Source of the DNA: Leifsonia sp052114085
Lineage (GTDB): Bacteria > Actinomycetota > Actinomycetes > Actinomycetales > Microbacteriaceae
Assembly (NCBI RefSeq): GCF_052114085.1
Contig: NZ_JBFREB010000001.1
Coordinates: 1,302,001-1,366,000, forward strand
Length of the DNA: 64,000 bases
Direction of reading: 5' to 3'
Shown: positions 8,337 to 16,701 of the stretch, in pieces
Layout of the letters: each line of letters starts with the position of its first letter
How positions within the stretch are numbered: position 1 is the stretch's first letter
Program-made: the position numbers and the translations under genes
Notes under the pieces: generated by a model
Told to the model about the DNA's origin: nothing
What the model saw: only the letters and a program-made list of their open reading frames with translations
Databases searched by the model: none

Positions 8337-10031
8337 ATGCCAGAAGTCGATTGGAAGCCGCGTTCGCGCGTCGTCACTGACGGGATCGAAGCCACCACCA
8401 GCCGCGGGATGCTCCGCGCGGTCGGAATGGGCGATGAAGACTGGGAGAAGCCGCAGATCGGCATCGCTTCGTCCTGGAACGAGATCACCCCCTGCAACCT
8501 CTCGCTCGACCGTCTCGCACAGGGCGCTAAAGAGGGCGTGCACGCAGGCGGCGGCTACCCGCTCCAGTTCGGCACCATCTCCGTCTCCGACGGCATCTCG
8601 ATGGGTCACGAGGGCATGCACTTCTCGCTCGTGTCGCGCGAGGTGATCGCAGACTCGGTCGAGACGGTCATGATGGCGGAGCGCCTCGACGGCACCGTTC
8701 TGCTCGCGGGGTGCGACAAGTCGCTTCCGGGCATGCTCATGGCGGCCGCGCGGCTCGACCTCTCGGCAGTGTTCCTCTATGCCGGGTCGATCGCTCCGGG
8801 GTGGGTCAAGCTCTCCGATGGCACCGAGAAAGACGTCACGATCATCGACTCCTTCGAGGCGGTCGGTGCATGCAAGGCCGGCAAGATGAGCGAGGAGGAC
8901 CTCAAGCGCATCGAGTGCGCCATCGCCCCGGGCGAAGGCGCCTGTGGCGGCATGTACACCGCCAACACGATGGCCTCCGTCGCCGAAGCGCTCGGGATGA
9001 GCCTCCCGGGCTCCGCGGCCCCGCCCTCGGCGGACCGCCGCCGCGACTACTACGCTCACCGCTCGGGCGAGGCCGTCGTCAACCTTCTCAAGAAGGGGAT
9101 CACCGCCCGCGACATCCTGACCAAGGAAGCGTTCGAGAACGCCATCGCCGTCGCCATGGCGTTCGGCGGCTCGACCAACGTCGTACTCCACCTGCTCGCC
9201 ATCGCGCACGAGGCAGAGGTCGACCTCACGATCGACGACTTCAACCGCATCGGTGACAAGGTCCCGCACATCGGCGACCTCAAGCCCTTCGGCAAGTACG
9301 TCATGAACGACGTCGACCGCCACGGCGGCGTGCCGGTCGTCATGAAGGCCCTGCTCGACGCCGGCCTGCTCCACGGCGACTGCCTGACCGTGACCGGCAA
9401 GACCGTCGCCGAGAACCTCGCTGAGATCAACCCGCCCGCTCCAGACGGCGAGGTGATGCGGACGCTCGACAACCCCATCCACCCGACCGGCGGCATCACC
9501 ATCCTCAAGGGCAGCTTCGCCCCCGACGGCGCCGTCGTGAAGACGGCCGGCTTCGACGCCGAGGTCTTCGAAGGCCCAGCCCGCGTGTTCGAGCGCGAGC
9601 GCGAGGCGATGGACGCCCTGACCGAGGGGCGCATCTTCGCCGGCGACGTCGTGGTCATCCGCTACGAAGGCCCGAAGGGTGGCCCGGGGATGCGCGAGAT
9701 GCTCGCCATCACTGCGGCCATCAAGGGCGCAGGGCTCGGCAAGGATGTACTACTATTGACGGACGGACGATTCTCAGGCGGCACAACCGGCCTGTGCATC
9801 GGCCACATAGCACCCGAAGCGGTGGACGCAGGTCCCATCGCCTTCGTGCGCGATGGTGATCTGATACGGGTCGATATCGCGGCTCGCTCCCTCGACCTAC
9901 TTGTCGATGAGTCAGAGCTGACCGCCCGCCGTGAAGGCTGGGCGCCTCTTCCTCCGCGCTATACCCGTGGCGTTCTCGCGAAGTTCTCCAAGCTCGTCCG
10001 CTCCGCAGCAGAAGGAGCCGTCACCGGCTAG
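8337..10031 (+). CDS. ilvD: Dihydroxy-acid dehydratase
   Basis: A 564-residue Fe-S dehydratase converting 2,3-dihydroxy-isovalerate and -methylvalerate to the 2-keto acids of valine and isoleucine synthesis. Cluster cysteines lie in TPCNLSLDRLA, LLAGCDKSLPGM and GACGGMYTANTM, and the C-terminal LTDGRFSGGTTG is characteristic. ATG 8337 is placed by a -10 box TAGAGT six bases upstream (leaderless). It heads the ilvD-ilvB-ilvN-ilvC run; ilvB starts 45 bases after its stop. Confidence 0.97.
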   Translation: MPEVDWKPRSRVVTDGIEATTSRGMLRAVGMGDEDWEKPQIGIASSWNEITPCNLSLDRLAQGAKEGVHAGGGYPLQFGTISVSDGISMGHEGMHFSLVSREVIADSVETVMMAERLDGTVLLAGCDKSLPGMLMAAARLDLSAVFLYAGSIAPGWVKLSDGTEKDVTIIDSFEAVGACKAGKMSEEDLKRIECAIAPGEGACGGMYTANTMASVAEALGMSLPGSAAPPSADRRRDYYAHRSGEAVVNLLKKGITARDILTKEAFENAIAVAMAFGGSTNVVLHLLAIAHEAEVDLTIDDFNRIGDKVPHIGDLKPFGKYVMNDVDRHGGVPVVMKALLDAGLLHGDCLTVTGKTVAENLAEINPPAPDGEVMRTLDNPIHPTGGITILKGSFAPDGAVVKTAGFDAEVFEGPARVFEREREAMDALTEGRIFAGDVVVIRYEGPKGGPGMREMLAITAAIKGAGLGKDVLLLTDGRFSGGTTGLCIGHIAPEAVDAGPIAFVRDGDLIRVDIAARSLDLLVDESELTARREGWAPLPPRYTRGVLAKFSKLVRSAAEGAVTG

Positions 10032-10076
10032 GCGCAACTCGCGCTCCGTAAACCACCGTTCGTACGTAAGGGACTG

Positions 10077-11891
10077 ATGACATCCATGTCCACGGATGCA
10101 ACCCCCAGCAGTGTGTTGCCGTCCGCGGCGCCCGGTAAGGCGTCGCCCGAGAAGTTGACTGGCTCCCAGTCGGTCGTCCGCACCCTCGAGCTCCTGGGCG
10201 TCACCGACGTCTTCGGCCTGCCGGGCGGTGCGATCCTCCCCATCTACGACGCGATCATGGACTCCACCAAGATCCGTCACATCCTGGTCCGCCACGAGCA
10301 GGGGGGCGGTCACGCGGCCGAAGGTTACGCGGTCGCCTCCAACCGGATCGGTGTCGCCATGGCGACCTCCGGTCCCGGCGCGACCAACCTCGTCACGGCG
10401 ATCATGGATGCGCACATGGACTCCGTCCCGGTCGTGTTCATCACCGGTCAGGTGTTCTCGACGCTGATGGGCACGGACGCATTCCAGGAAGCCGACATCG
10501 TCGGCATCACGATGCCGATCACCAAGCACTCCTTCCTCGTCAAAGACGTGGAAGACATCCCGGCGACCATCGCGGCGGCGTACCACATCGCGGGCACGGG
10601 CCGACCGGGTCCGGTGCTCGTCGACATCACGAAGGACGCCCAGCAGAACGCGGCGCCGTTCGTCTGGCCGCCCAAGGTCGACCTGCCGGGCTACCGGCCG
10701 ATCACCAAAGCGCACGGCAAGCAGGTGCTGGCAGCGGCCCAGCTGCTCGCCGAGGCGAAGAAGCCGGTCCTCTACGTCGGCGGCGGCGTGATCCGCTCGC
10801 GGGCGTCGCAGGAGCTCCTCGAACTCGCCGAGGCCACGGGCACGCCGGTGGTCACGACGCTCACCGCTCGCGGCGCGTTCCCGGACACCCACAAGCAGCA
10901 TCTCGGCATGCCGGGAATGCACGGCACTGTTCCTGCGGTGCTGGCGCTGCAGGAGTCCGACCTCATCGTCTCCCTGGGTGCGCGGTTCGACGACCGCGTC
11001 ACCGGCAACACCTCCCTGTTCGCGCCCGACGCGAAAATCGTGCACGTCGACGTCGACCCTGCTGAGATCTCCAAGATCCGAGTCGCCGACGTCCCCATCG
11101 TCGGCGATGCCAAGGACGTCATCGTCGATCTGACCGCGGCCTACCAGGACGCGACGAGGGCAGGCAGGCCTACCCTCGTCGAGTGGTGGACCTACCTGAA
11201 CGGGCTCCGCGAGGAGTTCCCGCTCGGCTACACGCCGACCACGGACGGCCTCCTCGCCCCGCAGTACGTCATCCAGCGGATCGGTGAGCTGACCGGGCCG
11301 GAGGGCGTCTACGCGTCGGGCGTCGGCCAGCACCAGATGTGGGCGGCCCAGTTCATCAAGTACGAGCGTCCCAACTCGTGGCTGAACTCCGGCGGCGCCG
11401 GCACGATGGGCTACTCAGTGCCCGCGGCGATGGGCGCGAAGGTCGCGCAACCGGACCGCGTGGTGTGGGCGATCGACGGCGACGGCTGCTTCCAGATGAC
11501 CAATCAGGAGCTCGCCACCTGCACGATCAACAACATCCCGATCAAGGTCGCGATCATCAACAACTCGTCGCTCGGCATGGTGCGGCAGTGGCAGACCCTC
11601 TTCTACGACGGTCGCTACTCCAACACCGACCTCAACACGGGTCACGACACCGTCCGCATCCCCGACTTCGTGAAGCTGGCCGAGGCGTACGGCGCACTCG
11701 GCATCAGGGTCACGAAAGAGGAAGACGTCGATGCGGCGATCAAGCTCGCGCTCGAGACCAACGACCGTCCGGTCGTGATCGACTTCGTCGTGAGCGCGGA
11801 CGCGATGGTCTGGCCGATGGTGCCGCAGGGCGTCAGCAACAGCTACGTTCAGTACGCCCGCGAGCACAGCCCGTCGTTCGGAGGGGAGTGA
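10077..11891 (+). CDS. ilvB: Acetolactate synthase large subunit
   Basis: A 604-residue thiamine-diphosphate enzyme that condenses pyruvate with pyruvate or 2-ketobutyrate, the first common step of valine and isoleucine synthesis. The catalytic Glu lies in VRHEQGGGHAAEGYA. The C-terminal ThDP/Mg motif is IDGDGCFQMTNQELATC followed by INNIPIKVAIINN. The first 25 residues are a Ser/Ala/Pro-rich tail. ATG 10077 has AAGGGA five bases upstream; a second ATG at 10086 is possible. It lies between ilvD and ilvN, two bases before the start of its regulatory subunit. Confidence 0.97.
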   Translation: MTSMSTDATPSSVLPSAAPGKASPEKLTGSQSVVRTLELLGVTDVFGLPGGAILPIYDAIMDSTKIRHILVRHEQGGGHAAEGYAVASNRIGVAMATSGPGATNLVTAIMDAHMDSVPVVFITGQVFSTLMGTDAFQEADIVGITMPITKHSFLVKDVEDIPATIAAAYHIAGTGRPGPVLVDITKDAQQNAAPFVWPPKVDLPGYRPITKAHGKQVLAAAQLLAEAKKPVLYVGGGVIRSRASQELLELAEATGTPVVTTLTARGAFPDTHKQHLGMPGMHGTVPAVLALQESDLIVSLGARFDDRVTGNTSLFAPDAKIVHVDVDPAEISKIRVADVPIVGDAKDVIVDLTAAYQDATRAGRPTLVEWWTYLNGLREEFPLGYTPTTDGLLAPQYVIQRIGELTGPEGVYASGVGQHQMWAAQFIKYERPNSWLNSGGAGTMGYSVPAAMGAKVAQPDRVVWAIDGDGCFQMTNQELATCTINNIPIKVAIINNSSLGMVRQWQTLFYDGRYSNTDLNTGHDTVRIPDFVKLAEAYGALGIRVTKEEDVDAAIKLALETNDRPVVIDFVVSADAMVWPMVPQGVSNSYVQYAREHSPSFGGE

Positions 11892-11893
11892 CC

Positions 11894-12403
11894 ATGAGCA
11901 CACACGTTCTGAGCCTCCTCGTGGAGGACAAGCCCGGCCTGCTGACCCGCGTCGCGGGACTCTTCGCCCGCCGCGGCTTCAACATCCACTCGCTCGCGGT
12001 GGGTACCAGCGAAGTCGACGGACTGTCGCGCATCACGGTCGTCGTCGACGTCGAGGAACTCCCGCTCGAGCAGGTGACCAAGCAGCTCAACAAGCTGATC
12101 AACGTCATCAAGATCGTTGAACTCGATGCCGCACAGTCCGTGCAGCGCGAGCACCTGCTGATCAAGGTGCGGGTGGACAACTCGACGCGCTCGCAGGTGC
12201 TCGAGGCGGTCAACCTCTTCCGCGCCCGCGTCGTCGACGTCGCGACCGACGCGCTCGTGATCGAAGTCACGGGCGACAGCGGCAAGACCCAGGCGCTGCT
12301 GAAGGTGCTCGAGCCCTACGGCATCAAGGAGATGGCGCAGTCCGGCCTCCTCGCGATCGGCCGTGGCGGCAAGTCCATCACCGAACGCGTCTTCAAGAAC
12401 TGA
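11894..12403 (+). CDS. ilvN: Acetolactate synthase small (regulatory) subunit
   Basis: A 169-residue regulatory subunit that binds valine and stimulates IlvB. An N-terminal ACT domain (STHVLSLLVEDKPGLLTRVAG ... GFNIHSLAVG) is followed by the C-terminal ALS_ss domain (LLIKVRVD ... GIKEMAQSGLLAIGRG). ATG 11894 comes two bases after the ilvB stop and the SD-like GAGGGGAG lies in the end of ilvB, so the subunits are co-translated. Confidence 0.97.
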   Translation: MSTHVLSLLVEDKPGLLTRVAGLFARRGFNIHSLAVGTSEVDGLSRITVVVDVEELPLEQVTKQLNKLINVIKIVELDAAQSVQREHLLIKVRVDNSTRSQVLEAVNLFRARVVDVATDALVIEVTGDSGKTQALLKVLEPYGIKEMAQSGLLAIGRGGKSITERVFKN

Positions 12404-12404
12404 C

Positions 12405-12419
12405 TCGCCCTTCGGGCGA
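12405..12419 (+). terminator. Short hairpin between ilvN and ilvC
   Basis: TCGCCC-TTC-GGGCGA forms a perfect six-pair stem with a three-base loop directly after the ilvN stop codon. There is no T-run, so it may be a processing or partial attenuation site and not a full terminator. Confidence 0.35.
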
Positions 12420-12464
12420 CGAAAGAACTGACTTTTCGAACCAATGAGCAAGGAGAAAGCACCA

Positions 12465-13493
12465 GTGGCTGAGATCTACTACGACAACGACGCAGACCTT
12501 TCGATCATCCAGGGCAAGAAGGTCGCGGTCATCGGCTACGGCTCCCAGGGCCACGCCCACGCCCAGAACCTCCGCGACTCGGGCGTCGAGGTCGTCATCG
12601 GCCTGAAGGAGGGCTCGAAGTCGAAGCCCAAGGCCGAAGAGGCGGGCTTCCGCGTCCTCAGCGCGGCAGACGCCGCGGCCTGGGCGGACGTCATCGTCAT
12701 CCTGGCTCCGGACCAGGTCCAGCGTCACCTGTACGCCGACGACATCCAGGGCAACCTGCAGGAGGGCAACGCCCTCGTCTTCGGACACGGCTTCAACATC
12801 CGTTTCGGCTACATCGAGGCCCCCGAGGGCGTCGACGTCATCATGGTCGCGCCCAAGGGCCCGGGCCACACGGTCCGCCGTGAGTACGAGGCCGGCCGTG
12901 GCGTCCCCGTGATCGTCGCCGTGGAGAAGGACGCGACCGGCAACGCCTGGCCGCTCGTCCTCTCGTACGCGAAGGGCATCGGCGGTCTGCGCGCCGGCGG
13001 CATCAAGACCACCTTCACCGAGGAGACCGAGACCGACCTGTTCGGCGAGCAGGCCGTGCTCTGCGGCGGTGTCTCGCAGCTCGTCCAGTACGGCTTCGAG
13101 ACCCTGACCGAGGCCGGCTACCAGCCGCAGGTCGCCTACTTCGAGGTGCTGCACGAGCTCAAGCTCATCGTCGACCTCATGTGGGAGGGCGGCATCGCCA
13201 AGCAGCGCTGGAGCGTCTCCGACACAGCCGAGTACGGTGACTACGTCTCCGGCCCGCGCGTCATCGACCCGCACGTGAAGGAGAACATGAAGGCTGTGCT
13301 GTCCGACATCCAGGACGGCACCTTCGCCAAGCGCTTCATCGCCGACCAGGATGCGGGCGCGCCCGAGTTCCTGGAGCTCCGCAAGAAGGGCGAGCAGCAC
13401 CCCATCGAGGCCACCGGCCGCGAGCTGCGCAAGCTCTTCGCGTGGAACGCGTCCAACGACGACGACTACGTCGACGGCGAGGTCGCCCGCTGA
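12465..13493 (+). CDS. ilvC: Ketol-acid reductoisomerase
   Basis: A class I NADPH-dependent enzyme of 342 residues that isomerises and reduces acetolactate or acetohydroxybutyrate. The Rossmann motif is VAVIGYGSQGHAHAQNLRDSG, and the metal/substrate region contains KGPGHTVRREYE, GIKTTFTEETETDLFGEQ and EVLHELKLIVDLMWEGG. I chose GTG 12465 because AGGAG (12451-12455) sits nine bases before it and class I enzymes start at the residues AEIYYDNDADLS. ATG 12444 in the same frame would add seven residues but lacks a ribosome site. Last gene of the ilvDBNC run. Confidence 0.95.
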   Translation: MAEIYYDNDADLSIIQGKKVAVIGYGSQGHAHAQNLRDSGVEVVIGLKEGSKSKPKAEEAGFRVLSAADAAAWADVIVILAPDQVQRHLYADDIQGNLQEGNALVFGHGFNIRFGYIEAPEGVDVIMVAPKGPGHTVRREYEAGRGVPVIVAVEKDATGNAWPLVLSYAKGIGGLRAGGIKTTFTEETETDLFGEQAVLCGGVSQLVQYGFETLTEAGYQPQVAYFEVLHELKLIVDLMWEGGIAKQRWSVSDTAEYGDYVSGPRVIDPHVKENMKAVLSDIQDGTFAKRFIADQDAGAPEFLELRKKGEQHPIEATGRELRKLFAWNASNDDDYVDGEVAR

Positions 13494-13505
13494 GGTCGAC
13501 AGCAA

Positions 13506-13538
13506 CTGATGCAGGACTGATGCGGGGCTGATGCCGCG
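13506..13538. repeat. Three 11-bp tandem repeats starting CTGATGC
   Basis: CTGATGC occurs at 13506, 13517 and 13528, an exact 11-bp period with degenerate second halves. It lies just after ilvC and before the truncated cutC. Confidence 0.7.
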
Positions 13539-13553
13539 CAGTAGTGTCGGGGC

Positions 13554-14120
13554 CGCGACCAGTTCGTCCATGTGCTGGTGCGGCCGCGCGGAGGCGGGTT
13601 CGCCTACGATGCCCACGAGCTGGCGACCATCCTCGGCGATGTGCGGTTCGCGCGCGAAGCGGGCGCCGGCGGCGTCGTCGTCGGTGCGCTCACGGACGAC
13701 GGGCGGATCGACAGCGATGCCGTCGAACGGATCGTCGAAGAGGCGGGACCCCTGCAGGTGACGTTCCACCGCGCGATGGACGTCGTGGCCGATCCCATGG
13801 CCGCCGCGGAAGAACTCGTCGCGCTGGGCGTGACGCGCATCCTCACCTCCGGGGGTGCGTCCCGCAGCATCGATGGCGTCGCTCGGCTTCGCGCTCTGTC
13901 CCACGCCTTCGCCGGACGCCTGGAGGTGATGGCCGGCGGGGGCGTGAGTGTCGATGACATCCCCTCGCTCGCGGCCACCGGGATCGACGCGGTCCACCTG
14001 TCCGCCCGCGACAGCGCTCGGGGAGCGCCCAGCGGCCCAGGAGGCGGCGACGCGGTCTACGACATCACCGATCCCGCGACCGTCCACGACGCCCTCGTCA
14101 TGGCTGCACTGGCTCGCTGA
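13554..14120 (+). pseudogene. cutC: Copper homeostasis protein CutC, N-terminally truncated
   Basis: The reading frame matches the CutC TIM-barrel family from its middle on: HVLVRPRGGGFAYDAHEL, GVVVGALTDDGRID, VTFHRAMDVV, RILTSGGA and LEVMAGGGVS. About the first 65 residues of a normal CutC (near 245 residues) are absent and not found in other frames upstream. The first in-frame start is GTG 13572 without a ribosome site. A -10 box TAGTGT (13542-13547) plus six bases ends exactly at the in-frame codon CGC 13554, where a leaderless start codon would be expected. That suggests an in-frame deletion that removed the start and N-terminus but kept the promoter. It is probably a non-functional remnant, though translation from GTG 13572 (182 residues) cannot be excluded. 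Confidence 0.7.
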
Positions 14121-14127
14121 GCCGTCG

Positions 14128-14508
14128 TCACAGGGCGCAGAACACGCAGAGCCCGATCAGCACCACCTGCAGAATGGCCCGCGGGACCAGCGGCGTCGCG
14201 AAGGCGCCGAAGCGGTCGGTCTTTCCCGCCGCGTAGGCGTTCGCGGGGAAAACCGCCACCAGGAAGACAATGAGACAGATCGCCGCGGCGACCCGTGTCG
14301 CCGGCACCAGCAGCCCGATGCCACCCGCCAGCTCGCACAGGCCGGTGAACACGACGAGTGCGCGTGGCGACACGATCCGCAGGGCCGGCGGGATCATCGC
14401 CGCCATCCCGCGCGACGGCCCGGGGACGAAGTGCAGGGCACCCATCGCGACGAACACGATCGCGAGCAGGATGCGGACCACGAGCTGTGCGATGTCGAAA
14501 GGTGTCAC
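14128..14508 (-). CDS. DoxX-like membrane protein
   Basis: About 126 residues with four predicted helices (LVVRILLAIVFVAMGALHF; ALVVFTGLCELAGGIGLLVP; VAAAICLIVFLVAVFPANAY; AILQVVLIGLCVFCAL). The layout and the ALHFVPG and GLCELAGGIGLL motifs fit the DoxX/SURF4-like family, small membrane proteins linked loosely to redox or thiol metabolism. Start taken at GTG 14508, since residues encoded further upstream are not family-like. Convergent with the cutC remnant and divergent from serA. Confidence 0.75.
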   Translation of the reverse strand: MTPFDIAQLVVRILLAIVFVAMGALHFVPGPSRGMAAMIPPALRIVSPRALVVFTGLCELAGGIGLLVPATRVAAAICLIVFLVAVFPANAYAAGKTDRFGAFATPLVPRAILQVVLIGLCVFCAL

Positions 14509-14652
14509 CAGGCCATCCTCTCCCGCGACCGTCCACAGTCCGCGTAACGCGGCGAAAAGGGCGCTTGACGCCCCGCTAGAGTTAACCCGTTCCGCGCCCC
14601 ACCGACCGTGGTGCACCTCCCAAGCCAGCCCTCCCTTCTAAGGAACTGCCAC

Positions 14653-16245
14653 GTGACAAAGCCGGTCGTCCTGATCGCCGAAGAACTCTCGCCCGCCACC
14701 GTCGACGCCCTCGGGCCCGACTTCGAGATCCGCTCGGTCGACGGGACCGATCGCCCGGCCCTTCTCTCCGCAGTCTCCGACGCGGACGCGATCCTGGTGC
14801 GCTCCGCGACGAAGGTCGACGCCGAGGTCATCGGCGTTGCCAAGAACTTGAAGGTCATCGCGCGAGCGGGCGTCGGCCTCGACAACGTCGACATCAAGTC
14901 GGCCACCAACGCGGGCGTCATGGTCGTCAACGCCCCGACCTCCAACATCATCTCGGCGGCCGAGCTCACGGTCGGTCACATCCTGAGCCTCGCCCGCCAC
15001 ATCCCGGCCGCTCACAGCGCCCTCGCCCAGGGGCAGTGGAAGCGGTCGAAGTACACCGGTGTCGAACTGTACGAGAAGACCGTCGGCATCATCGGCCTCG
15101 GCCGCATCGGCGCGCTCATCACCGCTCGGCTGCAGGCGTTCGGCACGAATGTGATCGCGTACGACCCGTACGTCACGAGCGCCCGCGCCCAGCAGCTGGG
15201 CGTCCAGCTGGTCAGCCTCGACGAGCTGCTGGCGCAGTCCGACTTCGTCACCATCCACATGCCGAAGACACCGGAGACGACCGGCATGATCTCGGACGAC
15301 CAGCTGGCGCTGATGAAGAGCACCGCGTTCGTCGTCAACGTCGCCCGCGGCGGCCTGATCGACGAGGATGCGCTTCACCGCGCTCTCACCACCGGCACCA
15401 TCGCGGGGGCCGGCCTCGACGTCTTCGTGTCGGAGCCGCCCCAGGACTCGCCGCTGCTCGCGCTCGAGAACGTGGTCGTCACCCCGCACCTGGGCGCCTC
15501 CACCGATGAGGCGCAGGAGAAGGCGGGCGTCTCGGTCGCACGCTCAGTGCGCCTCGCGCTCTCCGGCGAGCTCGTTCCGGACGCGGTCAACGTCGCCGGC
15601 GGTGTCATCGACCCGTACGTGCGCCCCGGCATCCCGCTCGTCGAGAAGCTCGGGCAGGTGTTCTCGGGCCTCGCCAGCAGCCCGGTCACCAGCGTCGATG
15701 TCGAGGTCCGCGGAGAACTCGCCGACTACGACGTCAGCGTGCTGAAGCTCGCAGCGTTGAAGGGCATCTTCACCAACATCGTCAGCGAGACGGTCTCGTA
15801 CGTGAACGCGCCGCTGCTCGCCGAGCAGCGCGGCATCGAGGTGCGGCTGATCACCGACTCGGTGAGCGAGGAGTACCGCAACCTCATCACGCTGCGCGGC
15901 GCTCTCAGCGACGGTTCGCAGATTTCCGTCGCGGGCACCCTCACCGGCCCCAAGCAGATCGAGAAGATCGTCGGGATCAACGGCTACGACGTCGAGGTGC
16001 CGGTCGCGGAGCACCTGGTGGTCATGGTCTACGACGACCGCCCCGGCATCGTCGCGGTCTACGGACGCGAGTTCGGCGAAGCGGCCATCAATATCGCCGG
16101 CATGCAGGTCGCCCGGACGTCGGCCGGCGGCAAGGCGCTCAGCGTGCTGACCGTCGACTCTCGCGTGCCGGACGGGCTGCTCGAGAAGGTCCGCCTCGCG
16201 ATCGACGCCGACCTCATGCAGGAGATCGACATCACCGAGTCCTGA
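14653..16245 (+). CDS. serA: D-3-phosphoglycerate dehydrogenase
   Basis: A 530-residue enzyme opening serine synthesis by oxidising 3-phosphoglycerate with NAD. Domains in order: catalytic/substrate (1-100 and about 285-315), NAD-binding Rossmann insert with VGIIGLGRIGALI, intervening ASB domain (about 320-450), and a C-terminal ACT domain (MVYDDRPGIVAVYGREFGEAAINIAGMQ in two parts) that senses serine. Catalytic Arg is in NVARGGLIDE and His in TPHLGAST. GTG 14653 follows TAAGGA by eight bases. A TAGAGT box at 14577-14582 lies 70 bases upstream, so this gene has a normal leader. Length matches actinobacterial type-I SerA. Confidence 0.96.
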   Translation: MTKPVVLIAEELSPATVDALGPDFEIRSVDGTDRPALLSAVSDADAILVRSATKVDAEVIGVAKNLKVIARAGVGLDNVDIKSATNAGVMVVNAPTSNIISAAELTVGHILSLARHIPAAHSALAQGQWKRSKYTGVELYEKTVGIIGLGRIGALITARLQAFGTNVIAYDPYVTSARAQQLGVQLVSLDELLAQSDFVTIHMPKTPETTGMISDDQLALMKSTAFVVNVARGGLIDEDALHRALTTGTIAGAGLDVFVSEPPQDSPLLALENVVVTPHLGASTDEAQEKAGVSVARSVRLALSGELVPDAVNVAGGVIDPYVRPGIPLVEKLGQVFSGLASSPVTSVDVEVRGELADYDVSVLKLAALKGIFTNIVSETVSYVNAPLLAEQRGIEVRLITDSVSEEYRNLITLRGALSDGSQISVAGTLTGPKQIEKIVGINGYDVEVPVAEHLVVMVYDDRPGIVAVYGREFGEAAINIAGMQVARTSAGGKALSVLTVDSRVPDGLLEKVRLAIDADLMQEIDITES

Positions 16246-16335
16246 ACGCGAGGAAGATTCTTCTTCCCGCCTGTCGATTCGTGTGGCCTACTTGCGTCGT
16301 AAGGGTGTCGATATCCCTACGAACGAGGAGACACC

Positions 16336-16701
16336 ATGTCTGACGAGTACGTTCTGCTCATCCAAGAGCCGAACTGGAACCCCGATGAGATGACAGCCGA
16401 ACAGTGGCAAGCCGGGATGGCGGGTCACAAGGTCTTCCAGGACGCCGTCGCAGCGGCGGGCGAGCGGATCACGGCCAGCAGCGCCCTGCAGGCCGTCACC
16501 CAGGCCACCCGGATCACGCACGGGTCCGACGGTGAGCCCGTCTTCACGAACGGACCGTTCGGCGAGACCAGCGAGGTCGTCACCGGTTTCTACGGCTTCA
16601 CCGCGTCGAGCCCCGAGCAGGCACGGGAGCTGGCGGCTTTGTGCCCGACGCACGGCTGGATCGAGCTCTACCCGGTCCTGGTCCTGGACGCGGTGCGCTG
16701 A
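16336..16701 (+). CDS. YCII-related (DGPF) protein
   Basis: A 121-residue ferredoxin-like-fold protein with the motif TNGPFGETSEVVTGFY, the DGPF signature in NGPF form. ATG 16336 is preceded by GAGGAG. Its stop TGA is followed at once by the GTG start of an ECF42-type sigma factor. Linkage of DGPF proteins with ECF42 sigma factors is a known pattern in actinobacteria; the DGPF protein is thought to take part in sensing or to be a target gene. The molecular function is unknown. Confidence 0.85.
   Translation: MSDEYVLLIQEPNWNPDEMTAEQWQAGMAGHKVFQDAVAAAGERITASSALQAVTQATRITHGSDGEPVFTNGPFGETSEVVTGFYGFTASSPEQARELAALCPTHGWIELYPVLVLDAVR

Noticed and set aside
10032..10076. Riboswitch or attenuator before ilvB
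   Set aside because: The gap is only 45 bases with no clear stem or leader peptide rich in branched-chain codons.
13506..13538. CTGATGC triplet repeats as a CRISPR or iteron array
   Set aside because: Only three short units with an 11-bp period and no spacers or replication gene nearby.
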